The notes beneath the pieces were generated by a model. It searched no databases, was not told the origin of the DNA, and saw only the letters and a list, made by a program, of their open reading frames with translations. Both the position numbers and the translations under genes were made by a program. Below, piece after piece: positions 48,011 to 59,410 of a DNA stretch of 64,000 nucleotides; positions within the stretch are counted from its first letter, which is position 1; every line of letters begins with the position of its first letter. The DNA comes from Cryptomeria japonica (Eukaryota > Streptophyta > Pinopsida > Cupressales > Cupressaceae), in the NCBI RefSeq assembly GCF_030272615.1, contig NC_081405.1, forward strand, positions 18,930,547 to 18,994,546, written 5' to 3'.

Positions 48011-48018
48011 CTATAAAG
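48011..48018 (+). promoter_or_regulatory. Candidate TATA box of the DUF4228 gene
   Basis: CTATAAAG lies 158 bases before the ATG at 48176, at a distance consistent with a leader of about 130 bases. Confidence 0.5.
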
Positions 48019-48110
48019 CAGTAGTTATTTTCCTGACATGTGAAATGAGCAAGGTCAACGGAAACATCTCCTTATCAAATGTTTAAACTAAAACCAGAAG
48101 CAAACCATAA

Positions 48111-48138
48111 CCAAACCAAACCAAACCAAACCAAACCA
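48111..48138 (+). repeat. (CCAAA) pentanucleotide repeat in the 5' leader
   Basis: About five and a half CCAAA units lie 40-65 bases upstream of the start codon of the DUF4228 gene, so they are probably transcribed. Confidence 0.85.
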
Positions 48139-48175
48139 GATCGATCATAGAGCAGAGAATTCAGGAAATGTTCCA

Positions 48176-48688
48176 ATGGGCAACTGCATTTGCATGTCTT
48201 CTTCCGTTACCCATTTCACCCAAATGGCCAAAGTGATAAGCCCAGATGGGAAAGTGAAGGAATTCATCGAGCCCATCAGAGCAGAGGAGATTCTGGTGCA
48301 ATATCCAGGCCATTTTATCTGCCATTCAGATTGTGTGGACGTTGGGAAATTCATGGCCCCTCTTGATGCAGAGGCCGAATTGGAATTGGGTGAAGTGTAT
48401 TTTGTTCTTCCTCTGAGGAAATTGCAGTTTGCTGTTTCCATGTCAGACATGGCTGCCATGCTTTTTGCAGCCAATTCTGCCATGAAGAGCAAACATGGTG
48501 TGCTCTTCAAAGTCCTGCCTGAGGACACAGGGGCAGAAAAAGTTGCAGAGGAGAGGAAAAGTTGCAGAGGAGCAGAAAAAGTTGAAGAGGAAAAGTTGGG
48601 TGATTCGGGAGGATCTGAGGGATTTGGGTTGTCAGGGAATGCATCAAAGACCAAGCTTGAAACAATCAGAGAGGGAGTTGCTTTGTGA
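48176..48688 (+). CDS. DUF4228 / PADRE domain protein
   Basis: An intact, intronless 170-residue ORF and the only convincing host gene in the window. It starts MGNCICMSSS, a form that allows N-myristoylation of Gly2 and so membrane attachment. The domain follows the usual order: AKVISPDGKVKEF (about 18-30), then QYPGHFICHSD and VGKFMAPLDAEAELELG (about 42-73), then VYFVLPLRKLQFAVSMSDMA (about 74-93). The C-terminal third is Glu/Lys/Gly/Ser-rich and looks disordered, also typical. PADRE genes respond to pathogens and abiotic stress in land plants, but the biochemical role is not settled. A short perfect-style repeat (VAEERKSCRGAEKVEEEK) includes duplicated GAEKV. The ATG is favoured by the myristoylation motif. 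The opposite-strand ORF at 48145-48654 is a shadow. Confidence 0.93.
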   Translation: MGNCICMSSSVTHFTQMAKVISPDGKVKEFIEPIRAEEILVQYPGHFICHSDCVDVGKFMAPLDAEAELELGEVYFVLPLRKLQFAVSMSDMAAMLFAANSAMKSKHGVLFKVLPEDTGAEKVAEERKSCRGAEKVEEEKLGDSGGSEGFGLSGNASKTKLETIREGVAL

Positions 48689-49084
48689 TGAATGAAATAT
48701 GTATCGATTCCAAATTGCAGAGTTCTGGAGTGAAGAAGGTTTTAATGGTGGTGGGGATGTTTGTCAAGGCCATATTTTGAGCAGGATTTCATCACAAGCT
48801 TGATTCAGTCCGGTTGGTGTGGATATGGATGATCTATCACAGGTGCTGTGCCAGCTATTTTATCAAGTCAACGTGAACCTTGTGGTAATGGCGTGACTGG
48901 TTTTTAGGTCCTTGTTCTTGGAGGATCAATTTCATGGTGATGACAACTGAGTTTTTAACTTTAATTTGCCAATTCCTGTGAGTAAATCTTTATTGCAAAT
49001 TTCTGATATTGGAAGTAAAGGTTCTAGCCAAGTTTTAGTAATAATTTATATTTGCTTTGTTCAATATAAAAAAAAATCTTTCAC
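48689..49084 (+). other. 3' flank and probable 3' UTR of the DUF4228 gene
   Basis: No ORF. T-rich elements and an AAAAAAAA run (about 49069-49076) occur, but no clear AATAAA poly-A signal could be fixed. Confidence 0.45.
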
Positions 49085-50535
49085 TAAGTATTTTTATTTT
49101 ACTTAGATTTCTAGAAATGAATTTTGAAAGATGATTATAGTGTTTTTGGATATAATTATATAAAAAAAAATTAGTACTGATATTTTGGATCACATTCTAT
49201 TATCTATCATTATAATAAAGAAAATTAATTATATTTAACGAAATTTCAATCGCTATTATAAATTGTAGAGATATTAAATGTATCTTAAATTTGGAAGATG
49301 CATTTCGTTTTTGCAATTTAATATTATATAAATTTAAAATATAATTGTATAGATTTTAAAACATAGAAATTAGTCGTCGCTTCTATGAGGCCACCACCAC
49401 CCTAGAGTTCTATCAAACCATCACCACTCTTGAAGGTTGACCTTTTGCTCTCGTTCTACAACTAAGAGTTACAAAAAACTATTAACAAAAATGAATCATT
49501 GAATGTCACTTGACCAAACAAGCTCAAATCCAAGACTATTTGGCTAGGCGTTTTTATTTGATTTAGATTCTTAAAAATGAAATTGGGAAGATGGGTGACT
49601 TTGGATATATTGTGCAGTAGCTTTTAGTATTAATGTTTTGGATCACATTCTAATATCTATTATTATAATATAGAAAATTTACTATTCAATTGTATTCAAA
49701 GCAATTCAAAGCAATCTCAATCACTATTATGAGTTGTAGAAATTATATTGTGTTTCTTAAATATAGAAGATGTATTTGGTTTTGTAATTTATTATTATAT
49801 ATATTAAAAATATAATTGTATGCATTTTAATACATAAGACATTATTTGTCACCCATATGAGGCCACCATCTTAGAGCTTTGTTATACCAAAAATTGATCT
49901 TGAAGCTCAATCCTTTCCTCTTTTACAACCAAGAGTAGCCAAATTCCATCAACATAGGCAAATTGGTGATAGTCACTTGACCGAAAGAGATCAAATCAAA
50001 CCATGCCTTCATTAAATTAAAACTAATTGTGAAATTTCTACTCCTTGCATGCTATTAAAAGAATTGATGAAGATCATCACCTCTTGATATAGCTTCTTGC
50101 TATCATTCAATGTTGTGTGCTTGTAACTGCCAAAGCTTTTGTCCAAGACATTAACAGTTATAAATAGGACGAATAACTTTTTGTGATACAAAAGTGGCAT
50201 CAAGCAAGTTGTGCAGTTCACTCCTTCATGCTCATAGTGTCACAATTATACAATAGCACACTTGGCATGCACAAAAATGCATAAAGTAAGGTGGCATGCA
50301 TGAAATTATTTTTATTTGATTTAAGTTTTTTAAAATAAAATTCAAAAGATGATTTATAGTGTTTTTGGATACAGTTGGATAGTAACTTTTAGTATTTGAT
50401 CACATTCTATTATCCATCATCATAATGCAAAAAAAATACTATCTCGTTGCATTCAAAGCAATCTCAATCACTACTATGAACTACAGAAATATATGTTTTT
50501 TAAATCTAGAAGATATATTTGGTTCTTGTAGTTTA
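49085..50535. repeat. Three diverged direct copies of an AT-rich segment
   Basis: The blocks at about 49085-49460, 49540-49945 and 50300-50535 share phrases in the same order: TTTTTATTTGATTTAG, GGATCACATTCTATTATC, CAATCACTATTATGA and AGAAGAT.TATTTGGTTTT. The first two also share TATGAGGCCACCA. Copies differ at perhaps a quarter of positions. No coding sequence is evident. Confidence 0.7.
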
Positions 50536-50538
50536 ATA

Positions 50539-50910
50539 TTGTTGGAGAAGCTAAGATTTGAAAGCACAATTTAATGATATCTTTCACTAGAAAATAAATG
50601 AGTACAAACACATGTCTATCAATAATATGAAGAGTGTGTGTGTGTACAATGAGCCCCTTGTATATATAGGTTGCAAGGTAGAGGAGGTAGGAAGGTGTGA
50701 CTGAGTGACTAACTACCCCTTTATAGGTACAACACATATATTCTCATATGACAAGTGTGTGGACATGTGTAAAGTGTCCATGTAATAGGTGTCTTAAAAG
50801 GCGATTAAACATGTTTCAACCACATAAAGTGAGACAAAATATAAAGTGTCTAAGTGGAGACTTAAATAATTTGTGAATAGGTCAATAATTATATTTTGTA
50901 GGGCTCTATA
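50539..50910 (+). mobile_element. Possible solo Copia LTR
   Basis: The segment starts TGTTGGAGAAGC and ends CTCTATACA, so it has TG...CA ends. It contains a TATA-like run (TTGTATATATAGG, near 50655). I find no clear TSD, so the boundaries and identity are tentative. Confidence 0.35.
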
Positions 50911-52652
50911 CATCTATTAGAGCAAGATGCTCACTCTAATGGTCGCTCGACTACCTTTAAGTTGTTGACATTATGAACATTTATATATGTTATTGATGTA
51001 ATTTTATGTACTTTTAAGGAATGTTAATATATTTATTGATGTATATTTATCCATGCATTTAGGAACTTTTATCTATAAATGTATGGACTTATATATCTAA
51101 TATATGGATATGTTTATTCAAGATCTAATGTTATTTTTATATACATGGACATGTTTATTTAACTTCATATAAATTTGATATACATTTGTGTGTATGGACA
51201 TTTGTATGCGTATTCGTATATATTTGTTGTACGAAGTTATAGGCGAGGGGACTTTTGTTTCCTATATCATTTTATTCAATTCCTTGTCTTAATAATATGT
51301 GTACACTAAGTGTAGAATAGAATTTAAAATGCATGCTTGAGTCCTTGTTTTATGTTATGCTCGTTATCTATACAATTTAAGTGTAATAAAAATTAAAATT
51401 GAGATTTTGTGGAAATTTTTATGATATCAAGTACTTCATCCAGGTGTCCTTTCTTATGAGAAAAAGAAAAGTAGATAATGAATTTAAAATGGTCATTTTC
51501 TTCACAAATCAATTTTACTTATATTTGTGAAGCATTGCTATCTTTCATTCAATCTTAGGGAGGATATACCTATTATAATGCTAGTATGTGTTAGGAATTC
51601 AAACTTCTTTAACTTGAATATTGGTATGTATGAAATCTCTAGAATAATTCTTTAACTTGAATATTGGTATGTATGAAATCTCTAGAATAATATAATAGTA
51701 GTGATAAAATGACCCAAAATAAAAATTCACCAAAAGTAATGGAACTTGTGAATAGTTTAAACTTGAAATCATTTATAATAAATGAGAATCAACCTTTAGA
51801 ATATGAGAATATTCTATCTAGGTGCATGTACCTTGTATGAATATGCTACTAATTATCTTGCATATGATCAACAAAAAAGGTCACACGTTGCATAATTATA
51901 ATCTAAGATGGTATTCTTAATATTTATATATTTTAGTTTTTAAAAATGTCTTCTCTAAAATATTTTAACCAATAAGGCACCTATCAAATTGGAAAAAGTT
52001 TTGAAATAAATTACCAAGGAGTACATGTGCATTAGAGAACCTGGATAACTTATTAAATAAATTCCTCTGAAAATACAAATATAATTAGCAAGGGACTACA
52101 TTAAAGAAAATAAAGATACAAACTAGTGTAACATCAAATTCAACACATAAAGCATTTTTCTTCAGTAAGAAAAATAAAGTCAAGCTCAATATGTTTTTAA
52201 TGCAGGAATAAAGGAATGCATTATGGACATTTATATAAGTAGTCACCTACAAATGTAAACTTAAGTGACATGCCTAAATCATATGAGCACACAAAGACAC
52301 ATGATATTGTAGACCATGAGTCTAAACAACCATAAAAATAACTCCAGAACATCATGTGCCTAACACAAGTATCTCCCCTAAGCTCCATATATATAGTCAC
52401 AATCAAGTTAAAAAAATAAATATATTGTGCGTATGTGAAACATTTTCTCCTAGATAATTTGTCTTGAAGCATCACTAGATGTGGGAAATTAGTATGAAAT
52501 AAACCTAAAAGGCTCAGGTACAAAGTCCTAACTTATGTTGAAATTATATTGGTTCCAAATCACATGGACCCTAGTAGTCTTAAACAAGTTTCTCTTAGGA
52601 TTTGAAAGCATATCCAAGTAGGACTTAATATCACACATCCACATACACATAT
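50911..52652. other. AT-rich gene-free stretch with a 43-bp direct duplication
   Basis: Nothing coding is recognisable. A 43-bp unit starting TCTTTAACTTGAATATTGG occurs twice in direct contact (51606-51648 and 51649-51691) without visible differences. That marks a recent duplication. Open frames at 52221-52523 (minus) lack any domain. Confidence 0.55.
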
Positions 52653-52933
52653 TCTTGGAGGGAAAGCCACAATCACAAATGCAACAACTTCCACAGAAAG
52701 AGAGAAAGAAAAACATTTCAATAAGAAATGATAAATGATATTGTTGAAATGATTTGAAAATGTACAATAGCCTTGCTTGTAAAGGCAAGAGTTGGAGATG
52801 AGAGAACATAGGACGCGAACAAGTGTCTCAATAGGATGCAAGGGTGGGTAGAAGCCAACTACCTAGATAAAAATATTGAATGATAAGTGCCTAAGTTGGA
52901 CTTGAGTGTGAGAAAATAATATTTACTCCAACG
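52653..52933 (-). mobile_element. 3' LTR of the minus-strand Copia derivative
   Basis: It matches the start of the 5' LTR over about 200 bases (TTGGCTTCTACC..ACCCT, GCATCCTATTGAGACA). It then has a shared TCTCTCTTT.TGTG.AAGTTGTTG block near the end. It is shorter than the 5' LTR, lacking about 185 bp. Confidence 0.55.
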
Positions 52934-53677
52934 CCCCTCCTCAAATTCAACTTAAGGAGAATAATTATTATGCAAAATGCAATATTGTATGATGATGGGA
53001 CCTGACGGTTAGGCCATGTTAAGTACCCATGTACAACTAATATCTTACAAAAGGATAAAATGTCATAGGACAAAACTCCTATCCAAAAAAGAGAGAGATA
53101 ATGCAAATCATGTACAAGTGAGAGACAAAGTGATGTATGGAGATCTCACACCAATATGCCCCCCCCAGGAACTACAGTCTTCAAGAGAAAACAATACAAT
53201 TGATAGCACCCAATAGGAGGGAAAAAAGAGAGACTGTGTAACCCCCTCGTAATGAATAATCACCTGCAAGAATGGCAAGTGTTTGAAGACAAAATAAGAT
53301 CCAATGCTTACAAACCACTTGTCTTTCCTTAGGAAGAAACAAAACCATGTATAGATGCAGATATGCATCCCATTCAAGATTTACTTTAAAAGATGGAAGC
53401 ATGAAGAATGAAGACGATGTCTTTGAAAACTTCTCATGCATCTCCTTGTCCATGTGATATGATGATGCCACAATCCAATCAGGTGCATGTCCAATCAATG
53501 AAGAAGGTGACAAAGTGAAACTATATGGAAATTGATGTCATTAATCGAGAGTGAAATATGGAACAATTGGGTGGCACCAAATGAGATGGAAAAAAGATAT
53601 ATTGCCAATCAGAATACTCCTAGGATCTCAACAAGGCTAGTGAAGGGTCTTACACTATAAAGAGGAGCACATCAAAA

Positions 53678-53690
53678 GGCTCTAATACCA
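53678..53690 (-). promoter_or_regulatory. Primer-binding site of the minus-strand Copia derivative
   Basis: The minus strand reads TGGTATTAGAGCC, one base off the usual TGGTATCAGAGCC, directly after the LTR end. Confidence 0.8.
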
Positions 53691-53937
53691 CGTTGGAGCG
53701 AGGCTCCCAAGATAGGATCATGACCACAACAACTTTCACATAAAGAGAGATAAATATTTCACTAGGTAATTGTGTAGGAGAAAAAGTGACACTAAGCAAA
53801 CATGCCCTAATCTCACTTTCAACCACACACTTGTGGAATACGAAAGAGCCTAGAGGTATCACACAATTGGCTACTTCTTTTTTGTGGAAGAGAGAGCCAC
53901 GGGCTACCTATTAGGATTTCTATTCCTTTGTTGTAAA

Positions 53938-55413
53938 TGATAAATAGAATGATGCAAGTTCAATCCCTAACCCCAAAGTGCAAGTATGAACTAATAACAA
54001 GATTGCAGAATTGAACTTAAACAATGGAAAGCTGTAAACACAAGGACAAGACAAGAATGTAAATGCGTACCCGGTGTTAAAATATGAATGAAAATGTTTG
54101 GGACGGGGGCGCGGGTGCCACTGTCCTGAATCTGCCCCTGAAACTGCTCCGAAAACTACTGTTTTGCACTCTGGAAAAGCTGTCAAAAATGTTGAAAATG
54201 CTGTCTGTCAGGAGGACCAGGGCGCCCAGCGCCCCTGTCTTGGCAGGACCAGGGCGCCCCACGCCCCTGTCCTGGTCTTTTGCTCTGAAATTTGGTGGGA
54301 AGGTCGGTCTCAGTCTGCTTCTCCCGGATCTGCAACCTGCGGCGTCATCCAAGTCCCGAAACCTGCACTTATATCTGAAAAGGTGTTTGGGTGGCTATAT
54401 AGGGTTTTGCCTTAGTCAAACCCCCGCTTTGGTGATTTCCACCTCCACGAATAGCCAATTTGTATTGTAAAATGTATTGTGTGTGTAGATCTAGTGTGTG
54501 TGCAAGGTCCTAAAATGCAAGAAAGCAAACTAGAGCAACCTAGAAAGTAAACCCTAATTGCTTGTAAATGATAATGTAAATGCTCTAAATCAAGATGCAA
54601 AGTGATCTAAAGCATGAATAAAGGATATATTAAAGCTTATGCAAAGACATGAAAACAACATGAAATCATACCCAACCCTCAAGGGAGGAGTACAAGCCAA
54701 TCTTCAGTCAGTAATCTCCTATTGTTCTTCAATGTCTTCCAAGTCCTAAATGGATGAATGAAATTGATAAATGCTTGATAGAAGGATGTTGAATGTTGTT
54801 GAAGCCTTCAAAGATCTGCTCTTTTGCTGCATAGAAGGTCCCTCAACCAAAAATTTGCCTCCTTTCAAATGAAGAAAGAGAGCTCTTATGTATGAAACCC
54901 TAGGTCTTAATTTCAACTTTAGGCCGACTTAGAGATTGAATCTCCCGCCAATTTCTTGGGGTTAAGCTTTATTTTATGATTGGATCGCGCTCCTAAAATT
55001 TCGGGAAAAATGTCCGGGACCATGTTGCACTCCGGGCGCCATGGTCCCAACAACTTTTCACCAAATTTTCAGGACTGTCGGATATGATGATTTTAGAGAG
55101 AATCCCGAAGTTACAGGTGATTTCGAGATGTTTTGACCCCCGAAATCAAGCCCCCAAGTTCAAAATAGGACCTAATTAGGGTTTTTGATTAAATGATGTA
55201 TTGGAGGAATAAAATGAAAAGGGCACACTTTAATGAAAGGGCCCAACTTTATGATGTAGGAAATGATAAAATAGGACCTTAGACCTAATTAATTTAATTA
55301 ATTAAGTGCTAAAGGGGAAATGCAATGCAAAATACAAAATGCGCCAAGGCGGGTGCTAAACTAGGTGTGAAATTGTACCACCCTAGCAAGTGCGTACAAT
55401 TTACGATGCTACA
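53938..55413 (-). mobile_element. Solo gypsy LTR, minus strand
   Basis: The 1476-bp LTR starts (minus strand) TGTAGCATCGTAAATTGTACGC and ends TTTATCA. It resembles the gypsy C LTR at its start. The flanking 5-mers are gtaaa (53933-53937) and gtaat (55414-55418), a TSD with one mismatch. No internal domain or second LTR is nearby. A solo LTR formed by recombination between two LTRs is the simplest reading. It contains GC-rich hairpins at 54215-54275. Short ORFs inside it are not genes. Confidence 0.75.
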
Positions 55414-55638
55414 GTAATGATGAATGATATTGCTAAGATGAATTACAAATGTATAATAGCCTTTCTTATAGAGGCAAAGGGGAGATAAGAGAATACAAGA
55501 TGTGGACAGTTGTCTCAATAGGATGCGAGGGTAGGTAGAAGCCAATACCTAGCTACAAATATTAAATGCAACTAAAACTATTAAATGATAAATGTCTGGG
55601 TTGGACTTAAGCATGAGTAAATAATAGTTACTCCAACA

Positions 55639-57600
55639 CATTTATCTTGGGTTTATATATTTGACATGTGGATAAAATATGTGGTTTTAGGAATTTAAAC
55701 TAAGACCATCATGATTAAAAAAATGAAGTTTAAATGTATAGATGCAATCAAAGGGTATATTATAATTTGGTATAAATTATAGTGTATATAACTTTTAAGT
55801 AGATTTAACCTTTATATTTATACGCAAAGATTAAGGTAATTTATCTTTCATGGAATCAATATATCATAGTCTCTAATGACATACGAATAAGTATGTTGTA
55901 ACAAATAAATTAGGTCCACTATAGTTTGAAAGGAATATAATATATTACAAAAGAAAAATATACCACTCTCAAACTCAATTATAATTGAAAATTTAGTAGT
56001 GTTTTCTTCTAAATGATAGGAAGAAAAAGACACGAAGAAAATTAGAATAAGCAATTTTTAGTTTATAAATGAAATCATCCTAAATCCATCACTACCAATT
56101 GTAAGATGATGCTAGATATACAATTAGCATCACTCTATTATAACTAAAAATCACTCTTTAGGCAAATCTATTGGAACCTAAAATGATAGATTCTTCAATA
56201 GACATCTTACATTATAATTACTTAAGATCTCTTTGATTAAGATATTTACGTATATAAATTTTAAAAGTATTTAAAAAATAAAATGTATGTACATGTACAT
56301 ACTTGTAAAATTGACATTATCAATTTTAATTCAAAAATACATTTATTATAATTCTTAAATACTCCTGATATAAAAAAAAAACAAGTAACACAAAACTAGA
56401 AACCTTCAACCTTCAAGAACATGGAAAAAATTGAAGATGCTCCCAATTATGCATACACACAATCTAAAAGAGCTTCCCTTAAACTTGTTCAAGAATATAT
56501 ATTTCATAATTTAAATCTCCTACCACAAATTAAAATCTTTAAAAAAATTAGAACCTTAGTAGATCACGTGTGAAAAAATTTAGAATCTAGAGATAACACA
56601 TGAATTCTAAAAAATAAATAAAAAACCATTTATAATATATATTCTACTAGAGAGTGTTTGAGTCTAGAGTAAATAAGTGAAATGATGATGGTGATCCATA
56701 CTTTTCATATCAGATGGACAGACATCCATGTGCATGTGGAATTGGATGGAGAGACCAACAAGAAGCAATTACTAGGTGATTATATTGATACACCAAGTTG
56801 TGAGGTTAGTAATACATAAAGTGAACCCCATTATGAATAATTTTGATTTGTTTGAGATGTGTTCATTGAACTACAACTAAACCTATGGGAAACAACACTT
56901 CATTGTTTGTCTCTGGTTTTGTAAACTTCATCATTTCTTATGTGCAATAATTTACAAATTTATGTTTCTAGCCTCTTCTATGGCTATAAAAACATCTTTT
57001 GCATAGGTTACAGATGAAATATAAGAAAACCAAAATAATTTTTCCTATGAACTATAACAATTTAAGAACCAAATTAAAACTTCAATTTTTCTCAACATAT
57101 TAAATACATTTAAAAAATAAAAGTTACAAGAGTAAAGTAGACATTGTACGTATGTATAATTTTTAAAATCATGAAATGTGGTCATAATCAATTGAAAGAA
57201 AATGAATGTCTTTGAAGCTTTCTTTATCATATTCATCATATGTGTTAGTACAACTAGCGGTGACATCAGATTTCATTCATTAACATATCCACATTGTTGG
57301 TTCTTGTAATTATCATAATCTCCCAACATGTAGTCATAACAAAAATGATGTCCATGTTTGGTTATTTGTACCCATGACACAATGTAAAGATATTTTTTCT
57401 CCGCCCTCTTACATTTGTGCATGCTCTTCTATCCAGACCTACAAATCATATATATGTGTGTATACATAGTATACACACATGTATATATAGTGTGTCAAAC
57501 TCATAAATTACACTTATGATTTATTTAAAATTATAAAATTATATAATAACAGTATTTTAAGCAAGTCAAACTATTTTTAAATAATTTACATACTTGGTAT
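55639..57600. other. AT-rich gene-free stretch
   Basis: No ORF with a domain and no clear repeat. A small TA/TG-rich block (57445-57495, TATATGTG and TATACACACATG) is present. Confidence 0.55.
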
Positions 57601-58830
57601 ATCCCAAAACACTCTAGTTGAATGTAGGTCTATCCCTGAAGATGTGCCAACCTCATATGTGAAGTGCTTCTTATACCATTCAACAACATCATAAGCATCA
57701 TTTCTATGATCACCCTAATAATTCATTTGATGTTTTTGAAGAGAAAGCTTGATGCTAGCTCTTGTACCATCAAGTTCACCCTTTCTATGTCCACTTAGAA
57801 ATAAATTCCAAATGTGTGGTATATTACCAAGTCGATAGTAGATCTATAGAGTGCATAAAATATCCTTTACGATTTGAATTTTGATGCACACTCATAGGAC
57901 CATACAAAATGTTTCTCAAATAAGGCGATGCTCTACAAAATGTGTGGCATGATCTTTATCATCGCTAATATAAAATTGATATTCTTTCTTAATGAATTGG
58001 TGTGCATATGTACTCTAAACACCACCCGAATCCAATTTTGCACGTTGATAACATACATGGACCATAATAGTGACCTACTGTAAATAATAATACAATGTTT
58101 AAATCTACTTTCAATGAGTAAAAGAGTATTTTCTTGCAAAGTCAACTAGCAATAAATTGTTCCAAGTAGAAAAGTATCCCACAACAACTGAAACTCTTTA
58201 CCTTGCCACTTAACAAAAAATGCATGATGTATGCATGGTTGTATCAATTTGTGATTTTTATGGTTTGATAATTTATGTATTTGTATCTCTTGTAATTTAC
58301 CATCTTCATCATGTCAATATTCATTTCTTAGAGGCAATTCTGCTAAATTTCCACGTGTTTCATAAAGTCCTTTTATACATTTCATTGGACCATCTACATC
58401 ATTAGCATTTTAATCACACAAAATGAATGATATGAATTGAATTACCCTTATTGAGATGCAATTTCAAAAATATCACTTTCTTCCATGATCTTTTGATACA
58501 CCTAATAGTAGAGATCAAATTCAATATGGTGATGAAAACAAGAAGTTTCAAAAACTTTATTTGGTTTGACATACCCAGGTCTTAATATATAAAAAATTAT
58601 CTGTCTAATATTTATATGAGTATTTACATCATGTAATATAACATACATCTCATGTTGTGTTATGTCTAACCAATGTTAAATTGTATGCAAATCATGATCA
58701 TTTGGTCTAGTCTTATGTTTGAGTGTATCTCTACCATTTGATGAAGGATGAGTATAATCGTGCCAAAAATTTGAGATCAACTTTATAACACCATGTTCAA
58801 TTTTTTCATAATGAGGAGCCCTACACATAA
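57600..58830 (-). pseudogene. Fossil transposase-like coding region
   Basis: Read on the minus strand in several frames, pieces fit a family I know from plant genome annotations. From about 58790 there is FWHDYTHPSSNGRDTLKHK, then HWLDITQHEMYVILHD, then LRPGYVKP followed by CFHHHIEFDLYY. Further down, near 57830-57750, comes LFLSGHRKGELDGTRASIK and then DAYDVVEWYKKHFTYE. The block with SGHxKGExDG is the most distinctive. Stops and shifts are many, so the region is long dead. I cannot name the superfamily with confidence, and no terminal repeats were found. Confidence 0.45.
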
Positions 58831-59190
58831 TTAATCAATTAATTTTTGTAGTTCTAGCTCATCTAAAAACTTTCTTCTTTTCACATATATTGTTATTGTT
58901 TTTCTACTCAAGCCAATTTCACTTGAGAGTGAAAAGATTTAATGTTTTATTTGCATTTTTTGACTTACGATATGTAGGAGCTAAAAACTAGCTCAACACC
59001 TAAGACCGCCTACAAAAACACAAGAAACCTTCCATAAGAGAGTATGCAAGAAATAAACTTGCTTGATATTAAGATCTATAAGATATGATACAAAGTATAT
59101 GTAATAACCCACTTAACTTAATCCAAAAATCTCAACTGATTTTTTTTTTGATATATAAATTATAATTTCTTATTCTTACTTATTCTAATT
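58831..59190. other. Flank of the transposase fossil
   Basis: The minus strand near 58930-58840 may continue the fossil (a helix rich in Lys/Arg/Leu/Glu), but the match is weak. At 59100 TGTAATAACCC could be the start of an LTR. No second end was found. Confidence 0.3.
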
Positions 59191-59214
59191 GTGTTTGATT
59201 CAATCACACACTCA

Positions 59215-59410
59215 GGTATATCTATCCAGATGGGATAGGCATCCATCCAATCGGGATGGGCATCTAACCATACGGGTTAGGCATCTATCCATACAGGACT
59301 AGGAATCTAACCATACAAGCTAGGCATATGTCCATATGGGGCAGGAAGTTTCATCTATTCAATCCGGGATAGGCATCTACCCAAATGGGGTAGGCATCTA
59401 TTCATAAGAA
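59215..59410 (+). repeat. Minisatellite with GGCATCTA core
   Basis: Eight decayed units of about 20-29 bp carry the form GG(A/G)TAGGCATCTA(T/A)CCATAC, near 59221, 59245, 59268, 59290, 59312, 59335, 59362 and 59385. Units vary in length. No ORF spans the block. Confidence 0.7.

Larger units (their letters stand above)
52653..55638 (-). mobile_element. Short Copia derivative, minus strand, without coding capacity
   Basis: On the minus strand the 5' LTR starts TGTTGGAGTAAC at 55638 and ends CTCCAACG at 53691, just before the primer-binding site. It is interrupted by a solo gypsy LTR (53938-55413). The 3' LTR starts CGTTGGAGTAAA at 52933, after a purine run, and fades near 52653. The first 200 bases of the two LTRs are clearly similar. 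The interior is only about 740 bp and has no Copia domain, as in TRIM-like elements. The two LTRs are not of equal length, so internal deletion in one is likely. Confidence 0.6.

Noticed and set aside
48145-48654. A 169-codon minus-strand ORF
   Set aside because: It lies opposite the DUF4228 ORF over its whole length and shows no family motif. It is a shadow.
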